Counted from the first letter of the stretch, positions 1-10,232 are shown. The stretch: 64,000 bases of DNA from Luoshenia tenuis (GCF_014384745.1 NZ_JACRSO010000001.1:682001-746000), one strand, 5' to 3'. Notes: generated from the sequence alone by a model not told the origin. Translations and numbers: made by a program.

Positions 1-491
<491 letters not shown>

Positions 492-552
492 CGCAGGGTC
501 GCCTCTGGCGTTATCATGACGGAGGAATATGGACTTCAAAGGAGGACTGTTT

Positions 553-1536
553 ATGGCAAAAATTAAAGTAGGTATTGCAGGTTACGGTAATTTAGGCCGC
601 GGGGTTGAGCTGGCCCTGCAGCAAAATGAGGATATGGAACTGGCCGGTATTTTTACCCGCCGGGACCCTAAAAGCCTTGTGCCCCAGACGCCGGGCGCCA
701 AGGTGTTTGCACTGGCCGATGCGCCCAGCATGCAAGCGGAGATCGACGTAATGATCCTGTGCGGGGGCAGCGCTACCGATCTGCCTGAGCAAGGCCCGCA
801 GCTGGCCCAGTACTTTAACACCATCGACAGCTTTGATACCCACGCCAAGATCCCGCAGCACTTCGCGGCGGTGGATGCGGCGGCCGCCCGCTCCGGGCAC
901 GTGGCCATCATCTCCGTTGGCTGGGATCCCGGCCTATTCTCTCTGAACCGTCTGCTCGGCGAGGCCTCCCTGCCCCAGGGCGCCAGCTATACCTTCTGGG
1001 GGCGCGGGGTCAGCCAGGGCCACTCGGATGCCATCCGCCGCGTGCCCGGCGTAAAGGATGCCAAGCAGTATACGGTTCCTGTGCAAAGCGCGATCGACCG
1101 CATCCGCGGCGGCGAAACGCCGGCCTTTACCACCCGCGAAAAACATTTGCGCGAGTGCTTTGTGGTCTTGCAGCCGGGCGCGGACGCGGTGGCGGTAGAG
1201 AAAACCATTAAAGAAATGCCCAACTATTTTGCCGATTACGATACCACCGTTCACTTTATTTCAGAAGAGGAGCTGCGGCGCGAGCACGCCGCGATGCCCC
1301 ACGGCGGTTTCGTGATCCGCAGCGGGCAGACCGGGGAAGGCACCCGCCAGGTGATGGAGTTCTCCCTTAAGCTGGAGAGCAACCCAGAATTCACCTCCAG
1401 CGTGCTGGTGGCTTATGCTCGTGCGGCGTATCGCTTGGCCAAGGAGGGGCAAAGCGGTGCCAAAACGGTGCTGGATATCGCTCCGGCCTATCTTTCGCCC
1501 AAGAGCGGCGAGGCCCTTCGGGCAGAGCTGCTGTAA
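553..1536 (+). CDS. ddh: meso-diaminopimelate dehydrogenase
   Basis: The enzyme makes meso-diaminopimelate from tetrahydrodipicolinate, ammonia and NADPH in one step, feeding lysine and peptidoglycan synthesis. The N-terminus is a Rossmann fold with GYGNLGRGVE at about residues 9-18, and the whole 327-residue protein has the length of the Ddh family. An ATG 24 bp upstream is in frame, but the start at 553 is preceded by AAAGGAGG at good spacing and gives the family's usual MxKIKVGIAGYGNLG beginning. A hairpin terminator follows. The window also carries asd-dapA-dapB, which would supply this enzyme's substrate, so the one-step dehydrogenase route probably operates in this organism. Confidence 0.93.
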   Translation: MAKIKVGIAGYGNLGRGVELALQQNEDMELAGIFTRRDPKSLVPQTPGAKVFALADAPSMQAEIDVMILCGGSATDLPEQGPQLAQYFNTIDSFDTHAKIPQHFAAVDAAAARSGHVAIISVGWDPGLFSLNRLLGEASLPQGASYTFWGRGVSQGHSDAIRRVPGVKDAKQYTVPVQSAIDRIRGGETPAFTTREKHLRECFVVLQPGADAVAVEKTIKEMPNYFADYDTTVHFISEEELRREHAAMPHGGFVIRSGQTGEGTRQVMEFSLKLESNPEFTSSVLVAYARAAYRLAKEGQSGAKTVLDIAPAYLSPKSGEALRAELL

Positions 1537-1556
1537 GCGCTTCCATCCATCATACA

Positions 1557-1592
1557 AATGCGGCTGGGCTTTTATCCAGCCGCATTCTTTCT
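1557..1592 (+). terminator. intrinsic terminator after ddh
   Basis: An 11-bp stem (AATGCGGCTGG with its complement) and a 7-base loop are followed by a T-rich stretch. It lies 20 bp after the ddh stop codon. Confidence 0.75.
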
Positions 1593-1613
1593 ATTCTTAT
1601 CACTGATGGCGTT

Positions 1614-1647
1614 AACAAAAAGCGCCGGAGAAATTCTCCGGCGCTTT
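1614..1647 (-). terminator. intrinsic terminator after the HtrA gene
   Basis: A GC-rich stem AGCGCCGGAG/CTCCGGCGCT is followed, read on the minus strand, by a T run. It lies just after the HtrA stop and faces the ddh terminator. Confidence 0.75.
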
Positions 1648-1666
1648 AACTATTTCCCCGCTAACC

Positions 1667-2938
1667 CTAACGGCCCCATGGCTGCTGGCCGCCCTGCTGT
1701 TGCTGGGTCTGTTGTTCCTGTATTTTCTCATAATCAGTGTAATCCCCCAGGGTGACCTCAACCTCGATCTCGCGGTTCAACTGCTCGCGGTAGATCTTCA
1801 TTTTAATGGTCTGCCCTACATTCACCCCCGAGAGGATATCCTGCATATCCACATCGTCCGAGATCGGCGTACCGTTCACCTCGGTCACCAGGTCGCCCTG
1901 CTGAATGCCGGCCTTATCCGCCGGGCTGCCGGCTACCACGCTGCGCACGAACAACCCCACCGGGATATTATAGCTCTTGGCATCCTGCTCGGTAAACTGG
2001 GTATAGGTAAAGCCTACCCAAGGCCGCGGGATACTGCCGTTGGCGATCAGCTGCTGCGCTACGGGGATGGCGTCGTTAATGGGAATCGCAAAGCCCAGAC
2101 CCTCTGCCGAAATAGCGTTGCCGTACTCATCGTAGCCGATCGTGGTATTCTTAGAGGTATTGATGCCGATGACCTCGCCCTTCAGGTTGGCCAGCGCGCC
2201 GCCGCTGTTGCCGGGGTTGATGGCCGCGTCCGTCTGGATCATGTTCATCTTACGGCCCGCCTCGTTGGTAATGGTCCGATCCTTGGCCGAGATATAACCC
2301 ACCGTTACCGTGCCGGAAAGCTGGGTGCCCAAGGGGCTGCCCACCGCGATCGCCATCTGCCCGGTCTTGATGGCGTCCGAATCGCCCAAGGGCGCCGCTA
2401 CCAGATTGGGCAGATCTACTTTAATGACCGCAAGGTCGGTCGCCTCATCGCGGCCCACCAGTTTAGCCTCGGCCTCAGTGCCGTCCAGCAGCACCACTTT
2501 GATGACCTGCGCGTCCTCCACCACGTGGTTGTTGGTTAAAATATAGCCTTCTTCGGAGATAATAATGCCGCTGCCGGAGGAAACGGAGGTCCCGCTGCCC
2601 ATACTGCTGGCGCTGGTCCCCACGATGGAAACCACGCTGGGCGTCAAGTTCTCAGCCACCTGCACCACGGCGTCCTCATTCTCCTGCATTTCCTTGAGCG
2701 AGCCGCCCAGCGCTACCTCGCCGCCCGAGGTATTCTGCGTTCCGCCAGAAGCGCTGGCGCTGGGCGAGGCCTGCGCGCTGGTGGTGGGCGCCGCCGCCTG
2801 AGAGCCACCGTCGTTATTCTGATGCTCGATCGCCACGGCGACGACCAGCCCGCCGATGATCAGTAAAACGATCACCAGGGATAAGACCAACCACTTCCTG
2901 CTGTGTGAGGGACGCGGGTCATAATAATAATCGTTCAT
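1667..2938 (-). CDS. HtrA/DegP-type membrane-anchored serine protease
   Basis: This is a quality-control serine protease anchored in the membrane with its catalytic part outside the cell. A short cytoplasmic tail is followed by one membrane helix (about residues 17-38), a Ser/Ala/Thr-rich linker, a trypsin-like domain with His in LTNNHVV, Asp in TDLAVIK and Ser in NPGNSGG, and one C-terminal PDZ domain. The protein ends in a Gln-rich tail. The ATG at 2938 has AAGGAG eight bases upstream; the in-frame GTG at 2947 overlaps that site and is unlikely. A TATAAT minus-10 lies at 2991-2996. The two-component pair lies directly upstream, a common arrangement for envelope-stress HtrA genes. Confidence 0.93.
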   Translation of the reverse strand: MNDYYYDPRPSHSRKWLVLSLVIVLLIIGGLVVAVAIEHQNNDGGSQAAAPTTSAQASPSASASGGTQNTSGGEVALGGSLKEMQENEDAVVQVAENLTPSVVSIVGTSASSMGSGTSVSSGSGIIISEEGYILTNNHVVEDAQVIKVVLLDGTEAEAKLVGRDEATDLAVIKVDLPNLVAAPLGDSDAIKTGQMAIAVGSPLGTQLSGTVTVGYISAKDRTITNEAGRKMNMIQTDAAINPGNSGGALANLKGEVIGINTSKNTTIGYDEYGNAISAEGLGFAIPINDAIPVAQQLIANGSIPRPWVGFTYTQFTEQDAKSYNIPVGLFVRSVVAGSPADKAGIQQGDLVTEVNGTPISDDVDMQDILSGVNVGQTIKMKIYREQLNREIEVEVTLGDYTDYEKIQEQQTQQQQGGQQPWGR

Positions 2939-3052
2939 CAATTTCACTCCTTGATAGGCATTGTCATCTTATTTCTGTCCAACTGCCCTTATTATAATGC
3001 GGCTTATTTAATAAAGTATGAACGTGCTGTAAAAAGAAAACCCTGCCCTCTC

Positions 3053-4546
3053 TCATTCTTTTTCGCGCTCGCGCGCCTTATCGCCGCCAAAGTCCTTCGC
3101 CCGTTTTTCCAGCAGCTTGCCCTTTTCCTGATAGCTGGCCAGAGAGAATACGAACGAAGTCCCCTTGCCAGCCTGGCTGGTGGCCTCGATGGTCTGTCCA
3201 TGCTCCTCAATGATCTTTTTGACGATCGACAGGCCCAGTCCCGTGCCCCTGCCAGGGGTATGCGCGGTATCCGCCTTGTAGAACCGCTCAAAGATGAAGG
3301 GAAGCTGATCCTCCGTTAAGCCGATGCCGCTGTCCTTTATGCAGCAAAACGCCTTGCCGGTGGAGGTATAAGTCCAAATATCCAGCTGGCCCCCCTCCGG
3401 GGTGAACTTGATCGCATTGTCAATCAGGTTGCTCAGCACCTGGTCGATCCGATCCGGATCAGCCCAAACCATACAGGTTTCCGACCGGAAATCCACCTGT
3501 ACCTGCAGGTGCTTATCGTCGATACGCCCTTCATAGCGGATCAGCACCCGCCGGATGCGCTCGTTAAGCTCAAAGGCGCTGCACTGCAAGGGGAAATTGC
3601 CCGATTCCATCTTGCTCAGATCCAGCAGATCGTTGACCAGGCGGGTCAGCCGCTTGGTCTCCTGCAATACGATGTCCAGGTAATAATCCCGCTGCTCGGG
3701 CGGGATCGTGCCATCGAGCATGCCCTGCACAAAGCCCTGCATACTGGTCATGGGCGAGCGCAGCTCGTGGGATACGTTGGCCACAAAGCCGCCCCGCAGC
3801 TCCTCCAGTTTTTTAAGCTCTTCGGCCATTTTGTTGAAATTGCGCGCCAGCTGGCCCACCTCGTCATCCCCGGTCACCTCTACGCGCCGGTCGAACTTGC
3901 CGTGGGCGATCTCGCTGGCAGCCAGGTTCATCTGCTTGAGCGGACGGGTGATCCTTGCCGTGACCAGCGCCATCAGCACCGCGCCCAACCCGGCTGACAT
4001 GATCGCCAGCCAGCTGACGCGGGTGTAGATATTCATAAACGCCATATTCATTTCGTCCATCGGCGTATGTACGAAAATTGCGCCCAACACCGCGCCACTC
4101 TGATCCTTGGCCGGCATGCCCAGTGTCAGCATGGGGCGGGAATAGACCCCGTTTAAGTTCCCCATGGTCTCAACGGTTTCCCCGTTCATAATGCGGCTTA
4201 GGTAGCCCTTGAGCTGCTCGGATTCGATGGAGCGTTCTGCCGGCTGGCCCGCGCCCTGCACCTGCATGACGTTGCCCTGCAGGTTTACCAGCCATACATC
4301 GATCTTGTACTGGCCGGCGGAATAGATCAGATCCTCCCCAAAGTTTTTGGTGACCTGACCGACAGTAAAGTAATCTCTCGCGGCATACTGGGCCAGCCTC
4401 CCCGCCTCGATGCGGAGCATATCCCGCTTCTGGGTATAGGTCTCCCCCACGATCATTTGACTGAACAGAAAGCCCAGCCCGATCAGGGCCAGCATCATCA
4501 CGCCCAGATAGGTGGCCAGCAGCCGCGCGTACAGTGATCGGCGCAT
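3053..4546 (-). CDS. sensor histidine kinase
   Basis: This is the membrane sensor of a two-component system. It has two membrane helices (about residues 8-30 and 180-200) enclosing an extracellular sensing domain, a HAMP linker, a HisKA dimerisation helix with the phospho-acceptor in FVANVSHELRSPM, and a HATPase domain with N box NLIDNAIKF, DSGIGL and GRGTGLGLSIV. Its start codon lies three bases after the response regulator stop, so the two are co-translated. The signal sensed is not visible. The neighbouring HtrA protease suggests, without proving it, a role in envelope stress. Confidence 0.93.
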   Translation of the reverse strand: MRRSLYARLLATYLGVMMLALIGLGFLFSQMIVGETYTQKRDMLRIEAGRLAQYAARDYFTVGQVTKNFGEDLIYSAGQYKIDVWLVNLQGNVMQVQGAGQPAERSIESEQLKGYLSRIMNGETVETMGNLNGVYSRPMLTLGMPAKDQSGAVLGAIFVHTPMDEMNMAFMNIYTRVSWLAIMSAGLGAVLMALVTARITRPLKQMNLAASEIAHGKFDRRVEVTGDDEVGQLARNFNKMAEELKKLEELRGGFVANVSHELRSPMTSMQGFVQGMLDGTIPPEQRDYYLDIVLQETKRLTRLVNDLLDLSKMESGNFPLQCSAFELNERIRRVLIRYEGRIDDKHLQVQVDFRSETCMVWADPDRIDQVLSNLIDNAIKFTPEGGQLDIWTYTSTGKAFCCIKDSGIGLTEDQLPFIFERFYKADTAHTPGRGTGLGLSIVKKIIEEHGQTIEATSQAGKGTSFVFSLASYQEKGKLLEKRAKDFGGDKAREREKE

Positions 4547-4549
4547 AAA

Positions 4550-5230
4550 TTATTTCACCTCAAATTTGTATCCTACGCCCCACACCGTTTTGATTTGCCA
4601 TTCGTCATCCTGCCCCAGTTTCTCTCTCAAACGTTTGACGTGTACATCCACCGTGCGCGAGTCGCCATAATAATCAAATCCCCACACCTGTTCTAACAGC
4701 TGCTCGCGGGTGAACACCTGGTTAGCATGCCCGGCAAGGAAATACAGCAGTTCGATCTCCTTGGGCGGCAGCTCCATATGTTTGCCGTGGATGGTCAGCA
4801 CATAGTTGGCCAGGTTGATCTCCAGGTTCGGGTAGCGGATGATCCTATCCTGCGGCTCCTCCGGGGTCATCCGCCGGAAGATCGCCCGGATACGCGCCAG
4901 CAGCTCCTGCGGCTCAAAGGGTTTGACCAGATAATCATCCGCCCCCAGCTCCAGGCCCAGCACCTTATCAAAGGTCTCGCCCTTGGCGGTCAGCATGATG
5001 ATCGGCACCCGGTGGGTCTTGCGGATCTCCCGCAGGACTGACCAGCCGTCCAAGCCCGGCAGCATCACATCCAGCAGCACCAGCTGCGGCGGCTGCTCCC
5101 TGAACTGCTGCAGCCCCGTATCCCCGCGATGGGCCAGCTGCAAGGTGTAGCCTTCCTTTTCCAGATAGAGTTTTACCAGTCTGCAAATATTTTCGTCGTC
5201 GTCAATCATGAGAATATCCGGCGCTGCCAT
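4550..5230 (-). CDS. OmpR/PhoB-family response regulator
   Basis: This is the DNA-binding partner of the histidine kinase encoded immediately downstream. The receiver domain shows the acidic pocket (MIDDDEN), the phosphorylated Asp in LLDVMLPGLDGW and the Lys in LTAKGE. The C-terminal winged helix ends with the usual SRTVDVHVKRLREKL and TVWGVGYKFE motifs. The upstream ATG at 5248 is part of an ATGAAGGAGG sequence; the ATG at 5230, eight bases after AGGAGG, is the better start and gives 226 residues. Confidence 0.94.
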   Translation of the reverse strand: MAAPDILMIDDDENICRLVKLYLEKEGYTLQLAHRGDTGLQQFREQPPQLVLLDVMLPGLDGWSVLREIRKTHRVPIIMLTAKGETFDKVLGLELGADDYLVKPFEPQELLARIRAIFRRMTPEEPQDRIIRYPNLEINLANYVLTIHGKHMELPPKEIELLYFLAGHANQVFTREQLLEQVWGFDYYGDSRTVDVHVKRLREKLGQDDEWQIKTVWGVGYKFEVK

Positions 5231-5256
5231 ATTTTCCGCCTCCTTCAATACATTTT

Positions 5257-5292
5257 AAAACAAGCGGAACCAAGCGAAATGCGCCTGGTTCC
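5257..5292 (-). terminator. terminator after xylB
   Basis: The stem GGAACCA/TGGTTCC extends inward with further pairs and is followed on the minus strand by TTTTAAAA. It separates xylB from the two-component operon on the same strand. Confidence 0.6.
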
Positions 5293-5310
5293 ACCCTTTG
5301 CTAACCTGAT

Positions 5311-6846
5311 TTACTTCTGTCCTAGTATCTGCGCCACCTTATCACAAGAGGGCTTAAGCGCAGTGTACAGTTCCTGATAGATGGGATAGAACTTGGCGTA
5401 GGTCTCCACATTCTCCTTGATGGGCTCCAGTTGATCCACCCGGGAGATACAGGCCTCACAGGCTTGGGGCACGCTGTCGTACTCGCCCGCGCCGACGCCC
5501 GCCAGAATGGCTACGCCCAGGGCAGGCCCTTCGGAGGAGTTGATGGTATAAATATCATGGCCGAACATATCCGCCTGGATCTGCCGCCACAGTTTGCTGC
5601 GTCCGCCGCCGCCGGAGGCGCGCACCTCGCTAACCGGGGCGCCCAGCTCCCTGATGATATTCAGGCAGTCCAGCAGGCTGTAGGAGACGCCCTCCATCAC
5701 CGCGCGGATCATATCGCTGCGCCCGTGGGCCGCCGAAAGTCCGAAAAATGCCGCCTTGCAGTAGGGGTCCAGGTGGGGCGTGCGCTCGCCCATCATGTAG
5801 GGCAGATAGATCAACCCGTTGCAGCCCGCCGGGGCCTGCTCGGCCTCTGCGCTCATTAATACATAGGGGTCAATCCCCATAAATTTGGCAAGATCCTTTT
5901 CCTCCCCGCCAAACTCGTTGCGCAGCCATTGCAGCGAAAGGCCCGCGCCCTGGGTCACGCCCATGATGTGCCAGGTACCCGGCACTGCGTGGCAGAAGGT
6001 ATGCACCCGGCCCTTGGGGTCGATGCTGACCTTATCGGTATAGGCGAATACCACCCCGCTGGTGCCGATGGTAGAGGAGATGATGCCGCTTTTAACGATG
6101 CCGTTGCCCACGGCGCCCGAGGCCTGGTCGCCGCCGCCGCCCACCACGGGCGTGCCCTCTTTAAGCCCCGTCAGCTCCGCCACCGCGCGGGTGACCTTGC
6201 CGCTGACCTCCTGGGACTCATAGACCGCCGGCATCCAATCGTAGGGGATGCCCAGCTTCTCCAGCACCTCGCGGGACCAGGTACGCTTGGGCACATCTAA
6301 AAACTGCATGCCGCTGGCGTCCGAAACCTCGGAGGCATACTCCCCCGTCAGCCGGTAACGTACGTAATCCTTGGGCAGCAGCACCTTGCGGGTCTTTTCA
6401 AAGATCTCCGGCTGGTGGTTTTTCACCCACATCACCTTAGAGGCCGTAAAGCCCGTCAGCGCCGGATTGGCGGTGATCTCGATCAACCGCTCACGGCCCA
6501 CCCGCTCGGTGATCTCATCGCACTCAGCCTGGGTGCGCTGGTCGCACCAGATGATGGAGCGGCGCAGCACCTTGCCATCCCCGTCCAGCAACACCATGCC
6601 GTGCATCTGCCCGGAAAGGCCGATGCCCTTGATGTCCTCCGGGTTCGCACCGCTCTTGGCGATGACCTGGCGGATGGTCTCAGCCGTAGCCTGCCACCAA
6701 TCCTCCGGGTCCTGCTCGGCCCAGCCCATCTGGGGCTGATAGAGCGGATACTCCACCGTAGCGCTGGCTACCGTATGCCCCTGCGTATCAAACATCACCG
6801 TTTTAGTGCCCGAAGTACCGATATCTACGCCCAATAAATATGCCAT
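5311..6846 (-). CDS. xylB: xylulokinase (FGGY family)
   Basis: The enzyme phosphorylates D-xylulose with ATP, sending xylose into the pentose phosphate pathway. The N-terminal actin-like domain begins with LGVDIGTSGTKTVMFD, and the family signatures GLSGQMHGMVLLD, the catalytic-region GGGGDQASGAVGNG and the C-terminal ASGGGGRSKLWRQIQAD are all present. At 511 residues it has the normal length. AGGGGGAAGC lies before the ATG. No xylose isomerase or transporter is adjacent, so it is a lone gene here; another ketose such as L-ribulose is less likely given the high match to XylB motifs. Confidence 0.92.
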   Translation of the reverse strand: MAYLLGVDIGTSGTKTVMFDTQGHTVASATVEYPLYQPQMGWAEQDPEDWWQATAETIRQVIAKSGANPEDIKGIGLSGQMHGMVLLDGDGKVLRRSIIWCDQRTQAECDEITERVGRERLIEITANPALTGFTASKVMWVKNHQPEIFEKTRKVLLPKDYVRYRLTGEYASEVSDASGMQFLDVPKRTWSREVLEKLGIPYDWMPAVYESQEVSGKVTRAVAELTGLKEGTPVVGGGGDQASGAVGNGIVKSGIISSTIGTSGVVFAYTDKVSIDPKGRVHTFCHAVPGTWHIMGVTQGAGLSLQWLRNEFGGEEKDLAKFMGIDPYVLMSAEAEQAPAGCNGLIYLPYMMGERTPHLDPYCKAAFFGLSAAHGRSDMIRAVMEGVSYSLLDCLNIIRELGAPVSEVRASGGGGRSKLWRQIQADMFGHDIYTINSSEGPALGVAILAGVGAGEYDSVPQACEACISRVDQLEPIKENVETYAKFYPIYQELYTALKPSCDKVAQILGQK

Positions 6847-6958
6847 TTTTGCTTCCCCCTCATGTTCTTATTCACCAAGCGCCAATCTCTACAGGCGCCA
6901 TTGAATCCACCCTGTATATTTTCTGCGCCGCGCGCCAAAATCCTGCCGCAAAGCCGGT

Positions 6959-9334
6959 TTATTTCAGCTTTACCACCGTTACGCCGCCCTCGCCCTCGCC
7001 GTAGCGTCCCAGGCGGAATTCGGCTACGTGCGGGTGGTGCCTTAAATGGCTCTGGATGCCGCTGCGCAGTACGCCGGTGCCTTTGCCGTGGATGATATTG
7101 ACCTCGCTCAGGCCGCTGATCAGCGCGTTGTCCAAGAACTTCTCCACCTCTAAAAGCGCCTCTTCCACGTTTTGCCCGCGCACGTCCAGCTCCAGGTTCA
7201 CGCTGCGGGCGTTGTTCAGCTTAACGCTTTTGCCCCCGCCCCGCTTTGCCGGCTGGGCCGTTTGCTGCACCTCCACCCGCCGCAGGTTGCTGATCGGACT
7301 GGAAAGCTTCATGATCCCTACCTGCAGCTGCACCTCGCCCTTGGCGTCCGGCCGGGTGAGCACCGTACCCCGGGTATCCAGATCCAGCACTTTGACCGTT
7401 TCCCCCGGCTTTAGATCCTTGGGCGGCTGGCCGGAACCGGCCACAGGGCCGCCTACGGTTTCCAACACCTTGCCCAGTTCTCCGCGCAGGCGGCTGCGCT
7501 GCTGGGCGATCACCTTATCGCGCTCCGCCTGATCCTGGGCGTTTTTTACCCGTTTGAGCTCCCTTACGGCCTCCTCAGCCTGGGCCTGTGCCCGGGTGAT
7601 GATACTTCTGGCCTGTTCGCGTGCCTTAGCCAACATCTTTTCGCGCTGTGCGGCCAGTTCCCGTTCCAGCTGCTGGGCCTGCAACCGTGCCTGCTGGGCC
7701 TCTTGCCGGGCCAGCTGGGCCACCTGGCGCTCCTTTTCCGCCATCAAGCGGTTTTCCTCAGCGGAAGAGATCACGTCCTCAAAGCGGATATCTTCAGCCG
7801 AGAGGAACTCCCGCGCCTTTTCAATGATATCCCCTGTCAGCCCCAAACGCCTGGAAATCTCAAAGGCGTTGCTGCGCCCCGGTACCCCGATGGAGAGCCG
7901 GTAGGTGGGGCTTAAGGTCTCTACGTTGAATTCGACCGATCCGTTCTCCATCCCCGGCTGGGTCAGCGCATAGGCCTTCAGCTCGCTGTAGTGGGTGGTC
8001 GCCATGGTCAGCGCGCCGCGGTTTTGCAGCGTCTGCAAAATCGCCATGGCCAGCGCCGCACCCTCGGTGGGGTCGGTGCCCGCGCCCAGTTCATCCAGCA
8101 GCACCAGGCAATCCTTCCCCGCACTTTCCAGTATCTCCACAATGTGCGTCATGTGCGAGGAGAAGGTGGAAAGCGACTGGGCGATGGACTGCTCATCCCC
8201 AATATCGGCATAGATCGCCTCAAATACCGGCATCTCGCTGCCCAGCTCGGCTGGGATATGCAGCCCGGCCTGGGTCATCAGCGCAAACAATCCGCAGGTC
8301 TTTAGCGCCACGGTCTTACCGCCGGTATTAGGCCCGGTGATAATCAGCGTGGTAAACTCCCGCCCCAGGTGGATATCCAGCGGCACCACTTTTTCCCGGT
8401 CGATCATGGGGTGGCGGCCCTTTTTGATATTCAGGATCCCCTTTTGGTTGAGCCGGGGCGCCACGCCCCGCATCTCGCGGCTGAGTGCCGCCTTGGCGAA
8501 GATAAAGTCCAGCTCGGTCAATATCTGCTGGTTTTGCCGCAGCGCCTCAGACGAACCCGCCGTACGCGCTGAAAACTCGCCCAGTATCCGCTCGATCTCG
8601 CCGCGCTCCTGTCCGCGCAGCTGCCTGATCTCGTTGTTGATCTCGACCACGGCCATAGGCTCGATAAACAGCGTGGCGCCGCTGGAGGACTGATCGTGAA
8701 TCAGGCCCGGCACCTGGCTGCGGTATTCCTGCCGCACGGGCAGCACGTACCGGTCCGCCCGGATGGTGATGATAGGCTCTTGCAGATACTTTTGCAGCTG
8801 GGGGTTGTGCAGATAACTGTTCAGCTTCTGGGTCACCCGCTCGCCGCCGGAGCGGATCTGGCGGCGGATCTTGGCCAGCTCAGGGCTGGCAAAATCGCTG
8901 ATCTCCTCCGGGGAAAGGATGCACCGGCGGATATCCTCTTCCAGGTCCCGGTTCTCGTACAGCGCCGCACCCATATCCCGCACGCCGTTGGGGGTTTCAT
9001 CTTCTTCCTCCCGGCGCAATAGCGCTTTGACCTGCCTTGCACAGGCCAGCGCATCCCCCACCGTCAGCAGATCGCCGGCCGAAAGGATGCTGCCCACCTG
9101 TGCCCGGGCCAGCAGCGGCAAAATATCCTGAAACTCGGGCACCGGATGGTACCCCAGTTTATAAAAGATCGCTTCCGCCTGGGCCGTTTCTTCCTGCGCA
9201 TGGGCTACCTGCGCATAATTTGTATGGGGCCTTAGCGCCTGGCACAGCGCTTTGCCCGGCGCTGAGCGCGCCTGCGCCGCCAGGCGCTCCAGCACATGGC
9301 CAAATTCCAGCACGCGGCTTTCCCGGTCCAACAT
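6959..9334 (-). CDS. mutS2: endonuclease MutS2 with Smr domain
   Basis: MutS2 acts on branched DNA to limit recombination and, in Bacillus, also rescues collided ribosomes. The protein has a MutS-like core and clamp, an ABC-type ATPase with Walker A TGPNTGGKT and Walker B LVLLDELGAGTDP, a long Gln/Arg/Glu-rich coiled coil (about residues 515-620), a KOW-like region and a C-terminal Smr nuclease domain with LDVRG and HGKGTG. The length of 791 residues is normal. The start has GGGAGG ten bases upstream. Confidence 0.96.
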   Translation of the reverse strand: MLDRESRVLEFGHVLERLAAQARSAPGKALCQALRPHTNYAQVAHAQEETAQAEAIFYKLGYHPVPEFQDILPLLARAQVGSILSAGDLLTVGDALACARQVKALLRREEEDETPNGVRDMGAALYENRDLEEDIRRCILSPEEISDFASPELAKIRRQIRSGGERVTQKLNSYLHNPQLQKYLQEPIITIRADRYVLPVRQEYRSQVPGLIHDQSSSGATLFIEPMAVVEINNEIRQLRGQERGEIERILGEFSARTAGSSEALRQNQQILTELDFIFAKAALSREMRGVAPRLNQKGILNIKKGRHPMIDREKVVPLDIHLGREFTTLIITGPNTGGKTVALKTCGLFALMTQAGLHIPAELGSEMPVFEAIYADIGDEQSIAQSLSTFSSHMTHIVEILESAGKDCLVLLDELGAGTDPTEGAALAMAILQTLQNRGALTMATTHYSELKAYALTQPGMENGSVEFNVETLSPTYRLSIGVPGRSNAFEISRRLGLTGDIIEKAREFLSAEDIRFEDVISSAEENRLMAEKERQVAQLARQEAQQARLQAQQLERELAAQREKMLAKAREQARSIITRAQAQAEEAVRELKRVKNAQDQAERDKVIAQQRSRLRGELGKVLETVGGPVAGSGQPPKDLKPGETVKVLDLDTRGTVLTRPDAKGEVQLQVGIMKLSSPISNLRRVEVQQTAQPAKRGGGKSVKLNNARSVNLELDVRGQNVEEALLEVEKFLDNALISGLSEVNIIHGKGTGVLRSGIQSHLRHHPHVAEFRLGRYGEGEGGVTVVKLK

Positions 9335-9383
9335 GGCCTGATATCCTCCCTATCCTATTGGGGCCTTTCCCCTTCGTGAATAA

Positions 9384-9417
9384 AGGCCGCGGCCTTCACT
9401 TTTAAAAGCCGCGGCCA
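9384..9417 (-). terminator. intrinsic terminator
   Basis: The perfect 9-bp stem GGCCGCGGC/GCCGCGGCC lies just after the stop codon of the next gene on the minus strand, followed by a short T-rich tract. Confidence 0.65.
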
Positions 9418-9432
9418 TAAGGCAATGCCCTT

Positions 9433-10173
9433 TTAACGGTAATTCTCAAACAGGTAACTGATAAATTCGTACACCATCTCGTCCTTTTCGGCGAAGTACG
9501 GGATCACCACCACCATATCCGCTGGATCGATCCCCGCGGCGGCCTTCAGCCCCGTCAGGCTGTCCAGCGGGATACCCCGTACCGTATCCTCCTCAAAGGC
9601 CGGAATGCCGGGAGAAAGCGTGGTCTCATCCGGATCCTTGCCCGCCTTCTGCTGCTCGGTAGCCTCATCCAGGGAGAGGCCCATCTCCAGCACCGCGTTG
9701 GCGCCCACATGCCCTTTGTCCAGATCCATCCCCTCGGGCAGGGCTATCTGCCCGGAGTGGATCGCGTCGTTCAGCGGCTTCCAGAAATCCTGCTGGCTGG
9801 ATGAGGCAAAGGAATTAAAGAAGTCTTGATGGACGATATATACGTCTCCCATCCCCGCGCCCAGGTAAATGCCGCCCTGCTGGTGGCCTCTAAAGTCGTT
9901 GGCGCCCGAATACAGGATCACGTTGACATTAACCTCCTGCAATTGCGGGAAGGCGCTTTTGATCTCCTCGCCGAACATGATCACCTGATCGTACGCCTCC
10001 GAAGGGCCGGCGTAGTAAACGTTTAGCTGCTGCTCGTCCGGCACCCGCGGGCGGGTGAGCAGCACCGTCATATGGCACCCGACCACTACGATTAAAATTG
10101 CGCAGATATATTTCCAATACTCGTGTTTAAGATGCCATACGAGTTTGGCCTTTGTCAGTTTCCCCTGTTTCAT
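9433..10173 (-). CDS. membrane-anchored protein of unknown function
   Basis: No family was recognised. The 246-residue protein starts with a basic cytoplasmic stretch, then one membrane helix (about residues 20-40, ICAILIVVVGCHMTVLL), and an extracellular domain of about 200 residues. This domain has features of a solute-binding fold (NVYYAGPSEAYDQVIMF, GDVYIVHQDFF, VVVIPYFAEKDEMV), but no ligand or transporter partner is visible. It is followed by its own terminator and preceded by the hairpin and direct repeat that mark the left edge of the accessory island, so it belongs to the resident chromosome. Confidence 0.7.
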   Translation of the reverse strand: MKQGKLTKAKLVWHLKHEYWKYICAILIVVVGCHMTVLLTRPRVPDEQQLNVYYAGPSEAYDQVIMFGEEIKSAFPQLQEVNVNVILYSGANDFRGHQQGGIYLGAGMGDVYIVHQDFFNSFASSSQQDFWKPLNDAIHSGQIALPEGMDLDKGHVGANAVLEMGLSLDEATEQQKAGKDPDETTLSPGIPAFEEDTVRGIPLDSLTGLKAAAGIDPADMVVVIPYFAEKDEMVYEFISYLFENYR

Positions 10174-10232
10174 GGATGCACCTTCTTCTGGGCTTAATGG
10201 CTTTATTATACGGGATTTTTACCCGTTAAACA

